Assembly (NCBI GenBank): GCA_938049335.1
Contig: CALIYX010000009.1
Location: 1-64,000, forward strand
DNA from: an uncultured Clostridia bacterium
GTDB taxonomy: Bacteria > Bacillota > Clostridia > Peptostreptococcales > Anaerovoracaceae
Length of the DNA stretch: 64,000 nucleotides
Reading direction: 5' to 3'
The notes beneath the pieces are model-generated. The model worked only from the letters and a program-made list of their open reading frames with translations. It made no database searches and was not told the origin of the DNA. A program made the translations under genes and the position numbers. Positions 34,713 through 43,605 of this stretch are shown here, piece by piece; position 1 is the first letter of the stretch; each line of letters opens with the position of its first letter.

Positions 34713-35159
34713 CTATCCTAAGAACGCCATTACTTGCTTGCGCACTTCGTTGCCATCTGCAAGACCCTTAGTCTTACCCATGACAGCTCCCATGAGCTTA
34801 CCCATATTCTCCTTGCCGCCTTCAATTCCCATGGAGCCTGCGGTCTCTCTTACGATCTCCGCGATCTTCTCAGGGGATAGCTGCTCAGGTAGATACTTCT
34901 TTAGTACTGCGATTTCGGACTTATATGCATCGATTAGATCCTGTCTACCTGCCTTCTCAAAGTCAGATAAGGCGTCATTACGCATCTTTACCTGCTTCTG
35001 TAGCAATTTTTGGATCCCTGCATCATCAAGTTCTTCTCTGTTGTCTACCTCGTACTGCTTAACAGCTGCACGAGCCAAACTAATTGTATTTTTGGCTGTC
35101 TCGTCGCGATCCTTAAGGGCCTGCTTGAAATCAGCCATCAGTTGCTCTTTTAGATTCAT
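34713..35159 (-). CDS. yqeY: GatB/YqeY-domain protein
   Basis: A 148-residue protein of the YqeY family, related to the tail domain of GatB amidotransferase. LSPEKIAEIVRETAGSMG and GKLMGAVMGKTKGLADG are the conserved regions. It is often linked to rpsU, as here. The ATG at 35159 gives MNLKEQLM; a GTG three codons earlier is an alternative. Role in tRNA-related metabolism is suspected but not shown. Confidence 0.88.
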   Translation of the reverse strand: MNLKEQLMADFKQALKDRDETAKNTISLARAAVKQYEVDNREELDDAGIQKLLQKQVKMRNDALSDFEKAGRQDLIDAYKSEIAVLKKYLPEQLSPEKIAEIVRETAGSMGIEGGKENMGKLMGAVMGKTKGLADGNEVRKQVMAFLG

Positions 35160-35183
35160 GTAAATCACTTCGCTTCCGATATA

Positions 35184-35363
35184 TTAATACTTTCTTGCTT
35201 TTTTTCTGGCTGCCTCAGATTTCTTCTTTCTCTTTACACTTGGCTTTTCGTAGTGCTCTCTCTTTCTTACCTCAGCCATTACGCCATCTCTAGCGCAAAG
35301 TCTCTTGAATCTCTTAAGAGCGCTTTCCAAGCTTTCGTTTTCTCTGACGATTACCTGTGCCAT
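35184..35363 (-). CDS. rpsU: Ribosomal protein bS21
   Basis: A 59-residue basic protein beginning MAQVIVRENESLESALKRFK and ending ARKKARKY. It is a small-subunit protein near the anti-Shine-Dalgarno end of 16S rRNA. A strong AGGAGG lies 9 bases before the ATG. The gene is short and easily missed. It sits between hinT and yqeY, a common Firmicutes arrangement. Confidence 0.97.
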   Translation of the reverse strand: MAQVIVRENESLESALKRFKRLCARDGVMAEVRKREHYEKPSVKRKKKSEAARKKARKY

Positions 35364-35463
35364 ATCTAATCACCTCCTGCCTCTTCGTAAATTCAGCAGT
35401 GTTCAGATTTAACTGTAACGCAAATATTATACTATCTTTTCAATCAACAAGCAAGGAATATTT

Positions 35464-35805
35464 TTAGCCCGGTGGCCAAAGCATTTTTCTCTTTCCAAGC
35501 ACGTGGAAATGAAGATGCTTAACAGTCTGGAAGGCATCCTCACCGTTGTTGCTAACTACACGATATCCGTCCTCAAGTCCAAGGCTCTCAGCGATTTCAT
35601 GGATTTTGAACATGATGTGACCGAGAAGTTCCTTGTCTTCCTCTGAAACATCATCAAGAGATGTAAGATGCTTCTTTGGAATGATGAGAACATGAACTGG
35701 TGCCTGTGGCTCAAGGTCATGGAAGCAGATAAGCTTATCGTCCTCATATACCACATTTGATGGAATATCGTGCGTTCCTATCTTGCAAAAAATACAATCA
35801 CTCAT
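35464..35805 (-). CDS. hinT: HIT-family nucleotide hydrolase
   Basis: A 113-residue histidine-triad protein. The CIFCKI opening and the HLHFHVLGKRKM catalytic triad are intact. It hydrolyses adenosine phosphoramidates and related nucleotides. It overlaps the mtaB end by 8 bases. Confidence 0.93.
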   Translation of the reverse strand: MSDCIFCKIGTHDIPSNVVYEDDKLICFHDLEPQAPVHVLIIPKKHLTSLDDVSEEDKELLGHIMFKIHEIAESLGLEDGYRVVSNNGEDAFQTVKHLHFHVLGKRKMLWPPG

Positions 35806-37108
35806 CTATTATCACTCCTTTCATTCCGTCCTTATATACCTTATCAAGCTTGACCCTGCAAAACTCATTGAGCTTGCTCTCGTCAGCCTGTGTATAAACT
35901 CTAATATAGTTATCTGTGTATCCACACATCAAAGCATTCCCATCCAGTTCCTCAAAAAGCACTGTCCTTATGCTTCCTTCACAGCTTCTCCTGAAATCCT
36001 CAGAAACCTTCTCAGCATGAGCTATCAAAGCCTGGCTCCTCTGGTTCTTAAGCTCGCCATGAATTTGATTTTTCATCTCAGCTGCCCTAGTTCCTCTTCT
36101 CGGAGAATACTTGAAAGCGTGCACCTTGACAAACTTCGCCTCATCACATACAGAAATGCTCTCTGCAAAGTCCTCATCACTTTCCCCAGGAAAGCCTACG
36201 ATTATATCTGTAGTTATACCATAGTGAGGATCAAAGCTCCTAAGCTCCTTTACAATCTCTAGGTATTCCTGCCTTGTGTACCTTCTCGCCATAGACGAAA
36301 GCGTGTTATCGGAACCGCTCTGTATGGAAAGGTGCAGATGCGGACAAAGCTTCTTATATTTAAGAAGGCTTTTCACCTGCTCTTTATTTATAACTGTTGG
36401 TTCTAGCGAGCTAAGTCTTATTCTAAAATTCTCAGGCATCGCATCTAGCTCTGCAATGAGAGGCTCTATACCATCAAAGCCTATATCCTTACCATAAAGT
36501 GCTGTGTTGATTCCTGTAAGGACTATCTCCTTAAAGCCTCTATCAATAAGTCCCTTCGTCTCAGCCTTTATCTCTGCTAATGACCTACTTCTAACTTTTC
36601 CTCTGGCATATGGAATTATGCAGTAGCTGCAGAATCTATCACAGCCTTCTTCGATTTTAATATACGCTCTAGTTCTAGAATCCATGCCTGTTATAATGCC
36701 ATCTGAGTGGTAGCTATCAAGCCTTTCCCTATCGCCAGCACCTTCTACTACAACACCCTTCTCGCTCATGTACTCTTCTATGTACTTAGGGAGCTCAGCC
36801 TTTTCGCCGGTACCACAGACAAGGCTTACACCCTCAATGCTAGAAACCTCATCAGGGTCAGTCTCCGCATAGCAGCCTGTTACAGCAATCACGGCATCTT
36901 CATTCAGGCGCTTTGCCTTTCTGATGAACTGTCTAGACTTTCTGTCCGCCAGGTTGGTAACCGTGCACGTGTTGATTACATATATATCTGCCCTATCTTC
37001 GTCAGAAACTATTTCGTAGCCTTTTTGCACGAATTTTTCCTTCAGGGCCTCTGTCTCATATTGATTCACCTTACAACCCAAGGTGTGAAATGCTATTTTA
37101 ATACTCAT
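35798..37108 (-). CDS. mtaB: tRNA t6A37 methylthiotransferase
   Basis: A 436-residue radical-SAM methylthiotransferase that converts t6A37 to ms2t6A37 in tRNAs reading ANN codons. It begins MSIKIAFHTLGCKVNQYE with the first UPF0004 cysteine. The radical-SAM triad is CDRFCSYCIIPY, and a C-terminal TRAM domain follows. The ATG at 37108 matches the family start. An extended -10 box lies directly upstream with no ribosome site, so the mRNA is probably leaderless. Confidence 0.94.
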   Translation of the reverse strand: MSIKIAFHTLGCKVNQYETEALKEKFVQKGYEIVSDEDRADIYVINTCTVTNLADRKSRQFIRKAKRLNEDAVIAVTGCYAETDPDEVSSIEGVSLVCGTGEKAELPKYIEEYMSEKGVVVEGAGDRERLDSYHSDGIITGMDSRTRAYIKIEEGCDRFCSYCIIPYARGKVRSRSLAEIKAETKGLIDRGFKEIVLTGINTALYGKDIGFDGIEPLIAELDAMPENFRIRLSSLEPTVINKEQVKSLLKYKKLCPHLHLSIQSGSDNTLSSMARRYTRQEYLEIVKELRSFDPHYGITTDIIVGFPGESDEDFAESISVCDEAKFVKVHAFKYSPRRGTRAAEMKNQIHGELKNQRSQALIAHAEKVSEDFRRSCEGSIRTVLFEELDGNALMCGYTDNYIRVYTQADESKLNEFCRVKLDKVYKDGMKGVIIDE

Positions 37109-37115
37109 GCTTGAA

Positions 37116-37124
37116 ATTATATCA
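37116..37124 (-). promoter_or_regulatory. Extended -10 box predicting a leaderless mtaB mRNA
   Basis: TGATATAAT on the minus strand ends 7 bases before the mtaB ATG. Standard spacing puts transcription start at 37108-37109, the first base of the start codon. No Shine-Dalgarno is visible. Confidence 0.6.
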
Positions 37125-37257
37125 CAGCTTCGTGCAAATATCTCCCATTTTGATATCAAAATATGCCTATTTTGTGGGTCAGGCATCTATCTTCACCATT
37201 TTTTTATAGTAGAAATAGGAAATTTTAAATTTTACTTGTTTAAACCAGCTCAAATAG

Positions 37258-37281
37258 TGTATAATCAAATTGTGAGCAATT
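37258..37281 (+). promoter_or_regulatory. Promoter and palindrome upstream of the peroxide-defence genes
   Basis: Extended -10 TGTATAAT (37258-37265) predicts a start near 37272. The inverted repeat AATTG-TGAG-CAATT (37268-37281) lies on it. The OhrR-like regulator encoded two genes on is the natural candidate to bind here. Confidence 0.5.
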
Positions 37282-37306
37282 GATGTTTGCGAAAAGAGGT
37301 ATGGAT

Positions 37307-37783
37307 ATGGATAAGATTTATGATATAAGAGTTATTGATCGCTTAGGTGAAGAACATAGCATGAGCGAGTCCAGGGGAAAGACTCTTTTGATAGTAAATA
37401 CAGCTACTGGCTGTGGATTTACGCCGCAGTACGAGGGCCTAGAGAAGCTCTATCGCAAATACAAGGATAAGGGCTTTGAGATTTTGGATTTCCCTTGCAA
37501 CCAGTTTGGACGCCAGGCACCAGGAACTGCTGAAGAAATTCATGAATTTTGTCAGCTAAAGTATGATACGAGTTTTCCACAGTTTGCTAAGATTGAGGTA
37601 AACGGTGCAAACGAGCATCCTCTTTACACATTCCTGAAGTCGCAGAAGGGCGGCCTTCTAGGAAAGAAAATTAAATGGAATTTCACAAAGTTTTTGATTG
37701 ACAAAGACGGAAATGTAATCGAGCGTTTTGCTCCTACAGTTAAGCCTGAGGACATCGACGATAAGATTTCCGCAATAATATAA
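37307..37783 (+). CDS. gpx: Glutathione peroxidase-family (thioredoxin-dependent) peroxidase
   Basis: A 158-residue GPx-like enzyme reducing peroxides. Active-site cysteine is in NTATGCGFTPQYEGL, with FPCNQFG and KWNFTKFLID supplying Gln, Trp and Asn. Bacterial members usually take electrons from thioredoxin, and trxA lies two genes downstream. The start at 37307 has AGAGG 8 bases upstream; earlier in-frame ATGs are too close to it. Confidence 0.92.
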   Translation: MDKIYDIRVIDRLGEEHSMSESRGKTLLIVNTATGCGFTPQYEGLEKLYRKYKDKGFEILDFPCNQFGRQAPGTAEEIHEFCQLKYDTSFPQFAKIEVNGANEHPLYTFLKSQKGGLLGKKIKWNFTKFLIDKDGNVIERFAPTVKPEDIDDKISAII

Positions 37784-37792
37784 GGAGTTAGT

Positions 37793-38227
37793 ATGGATAA
37801 GTACGATAATTTAAAGCTAGATAATCAGTTATGTTTTCCGCTTTACGCTGCGGCTAAGGAGATTGTTAGAAAATACAAGCCTATGCTTGATGATCTGAAT
37901 CTCACCTACACTCAGTACATCACCATGATGGTTCTGTGGGAAAGAAAATCAGCAAATGTAAAGGAACTTGGTTCGTACCTTTATCTCGATTCCGGAACAC
38001 TAACGCCACTCCTAAAGAAGCTAGAGTCCAAGGGATATATCAAGAGAACTAGGATGGCAAGCGATGAGCGTAACCTTTTGGTCGAGATTACACCTGAGGG
38101 TGAAAAACTGAGAGACAAAGCTGTTTATGTTCCTATTCAAATGGGTAATTGCATAAATATGGAACCTGAAGAGATGGCAACTTTATATAAGCTACTTCAC
38201 AAGGTTTTAGATAATACATCAAAGTAA
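37793..38227 (+). CDS. ohrR: MarR-family regulator, OhrR-like
   Basis: A 144-residue winged-helix regulator. LDNQLCFPLYAAAKEI near residues 10-25 holds the reactive cysteine position of OhrR, the organic-peroxide sensor. The DNA-binding region LGSYLYLDSGTLTPLLKKLE is typical. It is 10 bases after gpx, so it likely represses its own operon until oxidised. Confidence 0.85.
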   Translation: MDKYDNLKLDNQLCFPLYAAAKEIVRKYKPMLDDLNLTYTQYITMMVLWERKSANVKELGSYLYLDSGTLTPLLKKLESKGYIKRTRMASDERNLLVEITPEGEKLRDKAVYVPIQMGNCINMEPEEMATLYKLLHKVLDNTSK

Positions 38228-38276
38228 GCTAAATATAATATCAACATTATAAATGGAGAATTAGGAGGATATAATT

Positions 38277-38585
38277 ATGTCAGTATTAACAATCACAAAC
38301 GAAAACTTCGAACAGGAAGTACTTAAGTCAGACAAGCCAGTTATCGTAGATTTTTGGGCAGCTTGGTGCGGACCATGCAAGATGCTCTCACCTGTTGTAG
38401 ACCAGCTAGCTGAGGAGCTTGATGGCGTTAAGGTAGCTAAGATCAACATCGATGAGCAGATGGAGCTTGCAGAGAAGTACAATGTTAGCTCAATTCCATG
38501 CGTAGTTGCATTCAAGAACGGCGGAGAGGTTGGCCGCTCAGTAGGACTTGCACCTAAGCAGAAACTAGTAGACCTTCTTAAATAA
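38277..38585 (+). CDS. trxA: Thioredoxin
   Basis: A 102-residue thioredoxin with active site FWAAWCGPCKM and the cis-proline in SSIPCVVAFKNG. Here a second cysteine replaces the more usual threonine after the proline region. It reduces disulfides and probably supplies the GPx-like peroxidase. GGAGG precedes the start, 50 bases after ohrR. Confidence 0.95.
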   Translation: MSVLTITNENFEQEVLKSDKPVIVDFWAAWCGPCKMLSPVVDQLAEELDGVKVAKINIDEQMELAEKYNVSSIPCVVAFKNGGEVGRSVGLAPKQKLVDLLK

Positions 38586-38621
38586 TTAAAATATATAATC
38601 ACACTATAATACGCAAAATTT

Positions 38622-38655
38622 AAGGGTTAAGCACAGGCTTAGCCTTTATTTTTTT
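38622..38655 (+). terminator. Terminator after trxA
   Basis: AAGGGTTAAGC (38622-38632) pairs with GCTTAGCCTTT (38637-38647) with one mismatch and one wobble, followed by ATTTTTTTC. It closes the gpx-ohrR-trxA unit. Confidence 0.85.
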
Positions 38656-38716
38656 CTTGAATTTTGATGCTTGCTGTACTAAGATATTCTAAAAGAATGA
38701 AAACCTAGGAGGAGTT

Positions 38717-39316
38717 ATGCTATATCTAAATCAATTAGAATACCCAGATATAAAGTATCCAACAAATGTTAAAGAGCCAGGTTGCGACCTTGATGTAAAC
38801 GGAAATATCAAAGACGCTGGCTGCGGAATCTGCTCAGCTTGCATGATGGTAGATAGACTTTGTACAGAGAGCCTAAGCATGGAGGAATGTATTAAGATGT
38901 CTATAGATGCAAAGGCAAACCTTGATCCAGGTACTGAGATGAAGTTCCTTGCCCCACCTCTTGCAGAGAGATTTAATCTTGATCTTGTGGAATCTGATAA
39001 CTATCACGATATGATTGATGGTCTAAGAAATGGTGGCTGTGCGATCGTAAATGTTGGCGGAGACTATGAGGGACACCACGGCCTATTCACACGCAGTGGC
39101 CACTTTATTGTTGCCGTAAGCTACAGAGATGGCGAGTTCCTAATTCTAGATCCTTCATGGAGCGAGGACAAGTTCCAGGAAGAAGGACGTAAGGGGCAGG
39201 TTCGCGAAGAAGGATTCTTAATCTACGCAAAGCCAGATGTTGTAGATGCTGATGCTGCAAATCGTAGCCCACGCTACTACATCTTCACCCGTAAGGAAGA
39301 TAAGGCTAGCAAATAA
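38717..39316 (+). CDS. C39-like cysteine peptidase family protein
   Basis: A 199-residue protein with the peptidase C39-like fold: LNQLEYP near the start, a candidate catalytic cysteine in AGCGICSACM, histidine in SGHFIVAVSY and aspartate in LILDPSW. No signal peptide is visible, so it is probably cytoplasmic. Substrate unknown. AGGAGG precedes the ATG and it has its own terminator. Confidence 0.75.
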   Translation: MLYLNQLEYPDIKYPTNVKEPGCDLDVNGNIKDAGCGICSACMMVDRLCTESLSMEECIKMSIDAKANLDPGTEMKFLAPPLAERFNLDLVESDNYHDMIDGLRNGGCAIVNVGGDYEGHHGLFTRSGHFIVAVSYRDGEFLILDPSWSEDKFQEEGRKGQVREEGFLIYAKPDVVDADAANRSPRYYIFTRKEDKASK

Positions 39317-39321
39317 TAGCG

Positions 39322-39355
39322 AAAAAAGGGATTTCTGCATGGAAATCCCTTTTTA
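39322..39355. terminator. Bidirectional terminator
   Basis: AAAAGGGATTTC (39324-39335) pairs with GAAATCCCTTTT (39342-39353), with A- and T-runs on both sides. It serves the C39-like gene and the facing GNAT gene. Confidence 0.9.
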
Positions 39356-39360
39356 ACATC

Positions 39361-39804
39361 TTATATATTTTTTATCATAAATCTAGGATTACAAGTTACA
39401 TTTAATTGTTTGCAGTCGAGACAACTAAATATATCTGGCACATCTTTTTCATCTAGATATTCGTATCCATATTTAGAGAAAAAATCTGGCGCTTTTGCTG
39501 TAATATATATGTACTTTCCTCCAAGTTTTTTTATTTCTTTTTCAGTCACAGACAATAAATTTACACCTATATTCATAGATCTAAACTCTTCCAAGACAGC
39601 AATATCATTAAGAATATATTTCCCTTTTCTATAAGTTATGCTACTACCAGCAATAATATTGCCATCAATATCTTTGCAACAAAAAGCTTTAATAAAGCCC
39701 CATGGGTGTAAACTATTTTTCTCTAAATTGAATTCAAGTCCTGATTCTTTGAACAGTTTTTCAAATATTATATAGTCTTGAGTTTCTAATATTTCATATT
39801 CCAT
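39361..39804 (-). CDS. GNAT-family N-acetyltransferase
   Basis: A 147-residue protein. INDIAVLEEFRSMNIGVNLL is the acetyl-CoA-binding motif A (with MNIG rather than the common RGxG), followed by YIYITAKAPDFFSKYGYEYL, the motif B region. Its C-terminal CLDCKQLNVTC has closely spaced cysteines of unclear use. Its coding sequence is more A+T-rich than its neighbours, which may mean transfer. Substrate unknown. Confidence 0.78.
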   Translation of the reverse strand: MEYEILETQDYIIFEKLFKESGLEFNLEKNSLHPWGFIKAFCCKDIDGNIIAGSSITYRKGKYILNDIAVLEEFRSMNIGVNLLSVTEKEIKKLGGKYIYITAKAPDFFSKYGYEYLDEKDVPDIFSCLDCKQLNVTCNPRFMIKNI

Positions 39805-39887
39805 GTTATCTATTCATCTCCTGATAAATAATTTACATGCTATTATTTAAATTATCAAGTGATTCTCAAGTAGCTCTATATTGGCAA

Positions 39888-42185
39888 TCAGTCTTTTTTC
39901 TTCTTAGTAACAACAATAAATATTATGCCTAGCACCGAAGCCCCAAGTATTATGCCATAAAGCTTAATATTTGATCGATCGCCTGTGTTTGGTACATTCT
40001 TTCTATATAGATGAATAATGTCGCCATTCTTTTCTGTATAAGTTCTTATTAGCGTGTAGCCCTCAAACTTCTCAGCCGGCTTTGTTCCATACTCTGGATC
40101 CTTTAGATTCTGATTGTCCTCAGTCACCCAGTAGGTTCTAATCTTGCCGTATACAAAGGTCAAAACATTTGTATCGTTAGCCGATGATAATGTTAGGTTC
40201 TTACTTGCAAAGTCTGGAGCGTAATCTCTGATGCTTAGTGCATTTTCAAATAGAACTGAATATAGGTTTCCTATACCAGTTACAGAACTTGCTAGCACTC
40301 TTCCTGCCTCGTCAACATATCTGATTTCCCAGTTTGCCTGTTGTCTTCCAACCCACTTAGCATAGATTGTCATGTCGTGAGGAATGCTCTCATTTACATC
40401 AAAAGGCTGTGTGAACGCCGCATCCTTAAACCAGCCTGCAAACCAGTAGCCGTCCTTTGATGGGATTGTTGGAAGATCCTTGTGTACACTTCCCATCTTT
40501 GGAATGTCGATAACTGATGGTAGCGCTGATGTTGCACCGTTACCTTCAACAGTTACCTTGATGTGTGGCTCTTCCCATTTTGCGTATAGAACCATATCGC
40601 GAGAAGGCATCGTGGCTTTATCCGAAAGCTTTGTTTTATCATACATTGACCTTACAGTATACCAACCTGCAAATACATAGTGTGCCGGCACATTTGCAGG
40701 CTTTATTGGGTTGTTAAGTCCGCTAATTTCAGAGTTTAGAGGTGTTCCAAAGAGAAGTCTTACTGAATTATTATCTGCATTTGCAAAACGTAAAGTAAAT
40801 TCATTTCGTTTTTTATAAAGGTGTAAATATGCAACACCATCGCCATCATAATCTCCGATTATCTGATTATTCCTAACCAAATCTACATGTAAATTAGGTG
40901 TATATGGCTTTAGATCAGGATTGCTTGCATCTACATTGGTAGTAAATTCATCCTCACTATTTGTGTAGTAATAAAACACATTTGTATATGAATCTGAATT
41001 ACCAAATATATAGTAAAAACTACTAAAAGAATAGGTCTCTAATAGAGACTTTTCCTTTCGCATATCCCTAGTCCAAGTGCCATCGATATTTTGGTAATGA
41101 TACACGGCATATATTTGTCTAACAGTTTCAGGTGCTAGTACTCTTGCATGGAACTCTATATGATAGTCATCTACCATAAATTTATATCTCTCAGTAAATG
41201 AACTAATAATGTTTTCAGTGCTAAACTGGGAATCTGTGGGTGAAGTCCATCTAAACTTCTTGTCTAGCACTGGAACATCCTTTGTCGAATGTCCGTATAT
41301 TCCCCTATATGACTCTCTATGGTCCTCTGCATTAGTATCCATATTGTAGTATACCTTTGTTATGGTCATAACAGGTCTATCGTAATATACATTCACAACA
41401 GTTTCACCATCTCCGCTAACGGTCTTTCCGTTGTTATCCGCAGCTGTCTTAGCGCTGTTGTACTTCATGTATTTAGTTTCACGTGCAGTAGTATCATATA
41501 CTACTGCAGTATTTACATTCTGAACCTTTACCTCAGTGTCAATTAGATTGTATGTCTTCTGATCATCTGCCAGATCAACCTCGTCTGTGCTCTTCTGATA
41601 CCAGTAGTTCACTCTATAGCTAGCCTGAAATGGAACATCATACTTAGCGGATACAACCATGTCCTTGCCTGGCTGAACGCCTGGTGTCCAAACATGTGCT
41701 ACACCTGACTCATCTACATATTCCCAATTTTGGAAAATCTTGCCAGGAATGTTTGGCTTCGCTGGCGTAGACTGATTTGTTCCATAAAGGAATGTCTCAT
41801 AAAAGTCCTGATCTGGATCACCAGTCTTAAAATATGTGGTGAATTCCTTTCTCGCATAGTACACAGAAACCGTTATGTCTCCGCTAGGTGCTATTGTAAC
41901 CTGCTCTGGAACTAGTGCCTGAAAGCCTTCGTAACTTCTGTTTGCACTAGCCTGCGTCTTCTGGCCTACATTTCCTGTAAGAGTCTCGTATTCTGCCATT
42001 GACTCATCATTGTAAGTGCCGTCAAGACTCTGTCTTACGTGTCTTACCTTGTATGTTCTCGTCGCTGGTGCTGTCTGTCTACTTGGCGCCGGATCAGCTG
42101 CGTAAACAGCTGCTGGCAGTGCTGTGGCAAGCATACTGCAAATCAAAGCAAAAGATAGCAGTAGCCTAAAACCCTTCTTTTTCAT
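39888..42185 (-). CDS. Sortase-anchored surface protein with Listeria-Bacteroides-type repeats
   Basis: A 765-residue secreted protein. A signal peptide (LLLSFALICSMLATALPAAVYA) is cut after AYA-like VYA near residue 29. Several InlB B-type repeat segments are visible by their closings FAGWYT..YAKW and FAGWFK..YAKW, and an earlier FQNWEY. A MucBP-like YVDEAG unit is near the C-terminus. The end has VPNTG, a variant sorting signal, then a hydrophobic helix and KKKKD. It is probably linked to peptidoglycan and mediates adhesion. A strong promoter lies upstream. Confidence 0.88.
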   Translation of the reverse strand: MKKKGFRLLLSFALICSMLATALPAAVYAADPAPSRQTAPATRTYKVRHVRQSLDGTYNDESMAEYETLTGNVGQKTQASANRSYEGFQALVPEQVTIAPSGDITVSVYYARKEFTTYFKTGDPDQDFYETFLYGTNQSTPAKPNIPGKIFQNWEYVDESGVAHVWTPGVQPGKDMVVSAKYDVPFQASYRVNYWYQKSTDEVDLADDQKTYNLIDTEVKVQNVNTAVVYDTTARETKYMKYNSAKTAADNNGKTVSGDGETVVNVYYDRPVMTITKVYYNMDTNAEDHRESYRGIYGHSTKDVPVLDKKFRWTSPTDSQFSTENIISSFTERYKFMVDDYHIEFHARVLAPETVRQIYAVYHYQNIDGTWTRDMRKEKSLLETYSFSSFYYIFGNSDSYTNVFYYYTNSEDEFTTNVDASNPDLKPYTPNLHVDLVRNNQIIGDYDGDGVAYLHLYKKRNEFTLRFANADNNSVRLLFGTPLNSEISGLNNPIKPANVPAHYVFAGWYTVRSMYDKTKLSDKATMPSRDMVLYAKWEEPHIKVTVEGNGATSALPSVIDIPKMGSVHKDLPTIPSKDGYWFAGWFKDAAFTQPFDVNESIPHDMTIYAKWVGRQQANWEIRYVDEAGRVLASSVTGIGNLYSVLFENALSIRDYAPDFASKNLTLSSANDTNVLTFVYGKIRTYWVTEDNQNLKDPEYGTKPAEKFEGYTLIRTYTEKNGDIIHLYRKNVPNTGDRSNIKLYGIILGASVLGIIFIVVTKKKKD

Positions 42186-42218
42186 AGTTGCCCCCCTTTA
42201 GGTAAAAAATACATTAAA

Positions 42219-42247
42219 ATTATACTACATTACTATTTCACAATCAA
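42219..42247 (-). promoter_or_regulatory. Promoter of the surface-protein gene
   Basis: On the minus strand TTGATT (42242-42247) and TATAAT (42219-42224) are 17 bases apart, about 35 bases before the start codon. Confidence 0.7.
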
Positions 42248-42305
42248 CACAAGCTATCTGATAAATCATCCCATTAATTCAATTTGATGAACTTTTTGAG
42301 ACTCA

Positions 42306-42336
42306 TCAAAAAAGGACCTGCGGTCGCAAGTCCTTT
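42306..42336 (-). terminator. Terminator of the LysE-family gene unit
   Basis: AAAGGAC (42311-42317) pairs with GTCCTTT (42330-42336), plus TGCG/CGCA inside. On the minus strand TTTTTTG follows. Confidence 0.85.
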
Positions 42337-42444
42337 CATTTATATCGATTTATTTCTCAATCTCTATTCCCAAGCTCCCTTTAAATTGTGCACTACTTAT
42401 ATACACTTTGAGAGCTAAATTTAATCAAAGTTTTTCAAAAAAAT

Positions 42445-43035
42445 TCATTTCACAACTACACTTATCGCACAGATTACTAGAGCTATTGCCATGACAATAT
42501 TCACCGCTTTTTGATGATTGATGAATAGATTTCTCAGCTTTGCTCCAGCGAGTAGCCAGATCATATTGCACACAGGTCCAGTGAATGGCAAGAAGCATCC
42601 TACGAGAAATAGACTAAGAAATGAATCGCTATATGGCGCAACATAGGTTCCTAGTGCTGTGAAGCAAAACAGTATGACCTTGGCATTGGTCAGCTGGACT
42701 ATTAGTCCAGTTTTGATGCTATAGTTGACCTGCTTGCTTGTTTCTGGAGACACTGTACTCCTTAGTATATGTATCGCAAGCCAGATTATATATGCTGCTC
42801 CAACATAGGCAAAATATGCAATGTACTTTCCGAGAACTTCACCAACAAAATATATAAGGAAAACCGCTATCATGGCATCTATGAAAAAGCCGATGAAAAT
42901 TCCCCACCACTGTCTCAAAGCTACCTTTTTGCCCGCGTTAAGACTTGCCGATAGACTGCATAGATTTGCAGGTCCTGGCGTTATTCCGTTTATATAGCAG
43001 TAAAATAGAAATGATGGTATTAGTGCAACTGGCAT
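42445..43035 (-). CDS. LysE-family translocator (amino-acid exporter type)
   Basis: A 196-residue membrane protein with about six hydrophobic segments. ITPGPANLCSLSASLNAGKK is the family signature near residue 16. LysE/RhtB proteins export amino acids or related small molecules. The substrate is not readable from sequence. Confidence 0.85.
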   Translation of the reverse strand: MPVALIPSFLFYCYINGITPGPANLCSLSASLNAGKKVALRQWWGIFIGFFIDAMIAVFLIYFVGEVLGKYIAYFAYVGAAYIIWLAIHILRSTVSPETSKQVNYSIKTGLIVQLTNAKVILFCFTALGTYVAPYSDSFLSLFLVGCFLPFTGPVCNMIWLLAGAKLRNLFINHQKAVNIVMAIALVICAISVVVK

Positions 43036-43056
43036 TAGCCTTCTCCTTTGTCATGC

Positions 43057-43563
43057 TTAGTTTAGCTCTTTTCCGTCAAGAACACACTCGACGAGTTTAT
43101 CCTCTTCATTATAAACTAACTTGAGCGAAAAGAAATCCTCTCTTTCATCTAAAAGCCTTAAGAAAATCTTATCGCCCTCCCAGAGCTCTAGTTCCATAAG
43201 CTTTGATTTAGGCACCCACTCTAGAACACCCTCGTCGCAGGCCTTTGGCTCTCCTTCAACATTTTTTGCAGTGAAAAGATGCATGTACTCTATGGTTTCC
43301 TTGCCCTTCTTGCCATAAACAAAAGTGATAATCCCCCTAAAACTATAGTCGCATAGTATATATCCAGTCTCCTCATATACCTCGCGAATAAGACATTCCT
43401 CCGGACTTTCCGCATGCTCAAAATGTCCGCCGACACCTATCCATTTGTCCTTATTTACATCGTTTTCCTTGAGGACTCTATGCATCATCAGATACTTTCC
43501 GTCACGCTCTATGTAGCACAATGTGCTCATCTTTGATCTTAGCTCATCAAAACCTGCTGTCAT
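43057..43563 (-). CDS. Nudix hydrolase, MutT/8-oxo-dGTP diphosphatase type
   Basis: A 168-residue single-domain Nudix protein. The box spans GVGGHFEHAESPEE then REVYEETGY, with metal-binding glutamates intact. The CYIERDGKYLMMHR opening is typical of clostridial 8-oxo-dGTP diphosphatase annotations. Substrate is inferred from similarity only. Confidence 0.85.
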   Translation of the reverse strand: MTAGFDELRSKMSTLCYIERDGKYLMMHRVLKENDVNKDKWIGVGGHFEHAESPEECLIREVYEETGYILCDYSFRGIITFVYGKKGKETIEYMHLFTAKNVEGEPKACDEGVLEWVPKSKLMELELWEGDKIFLRLLDEREDFFSLKLVYNEEDKLVECVLDGKELN

Positions 43564-43605
43564 TTTCCTACCTTCTTAAAGTAAAAAAGGCCGCGATGGG
43601 CCCTA

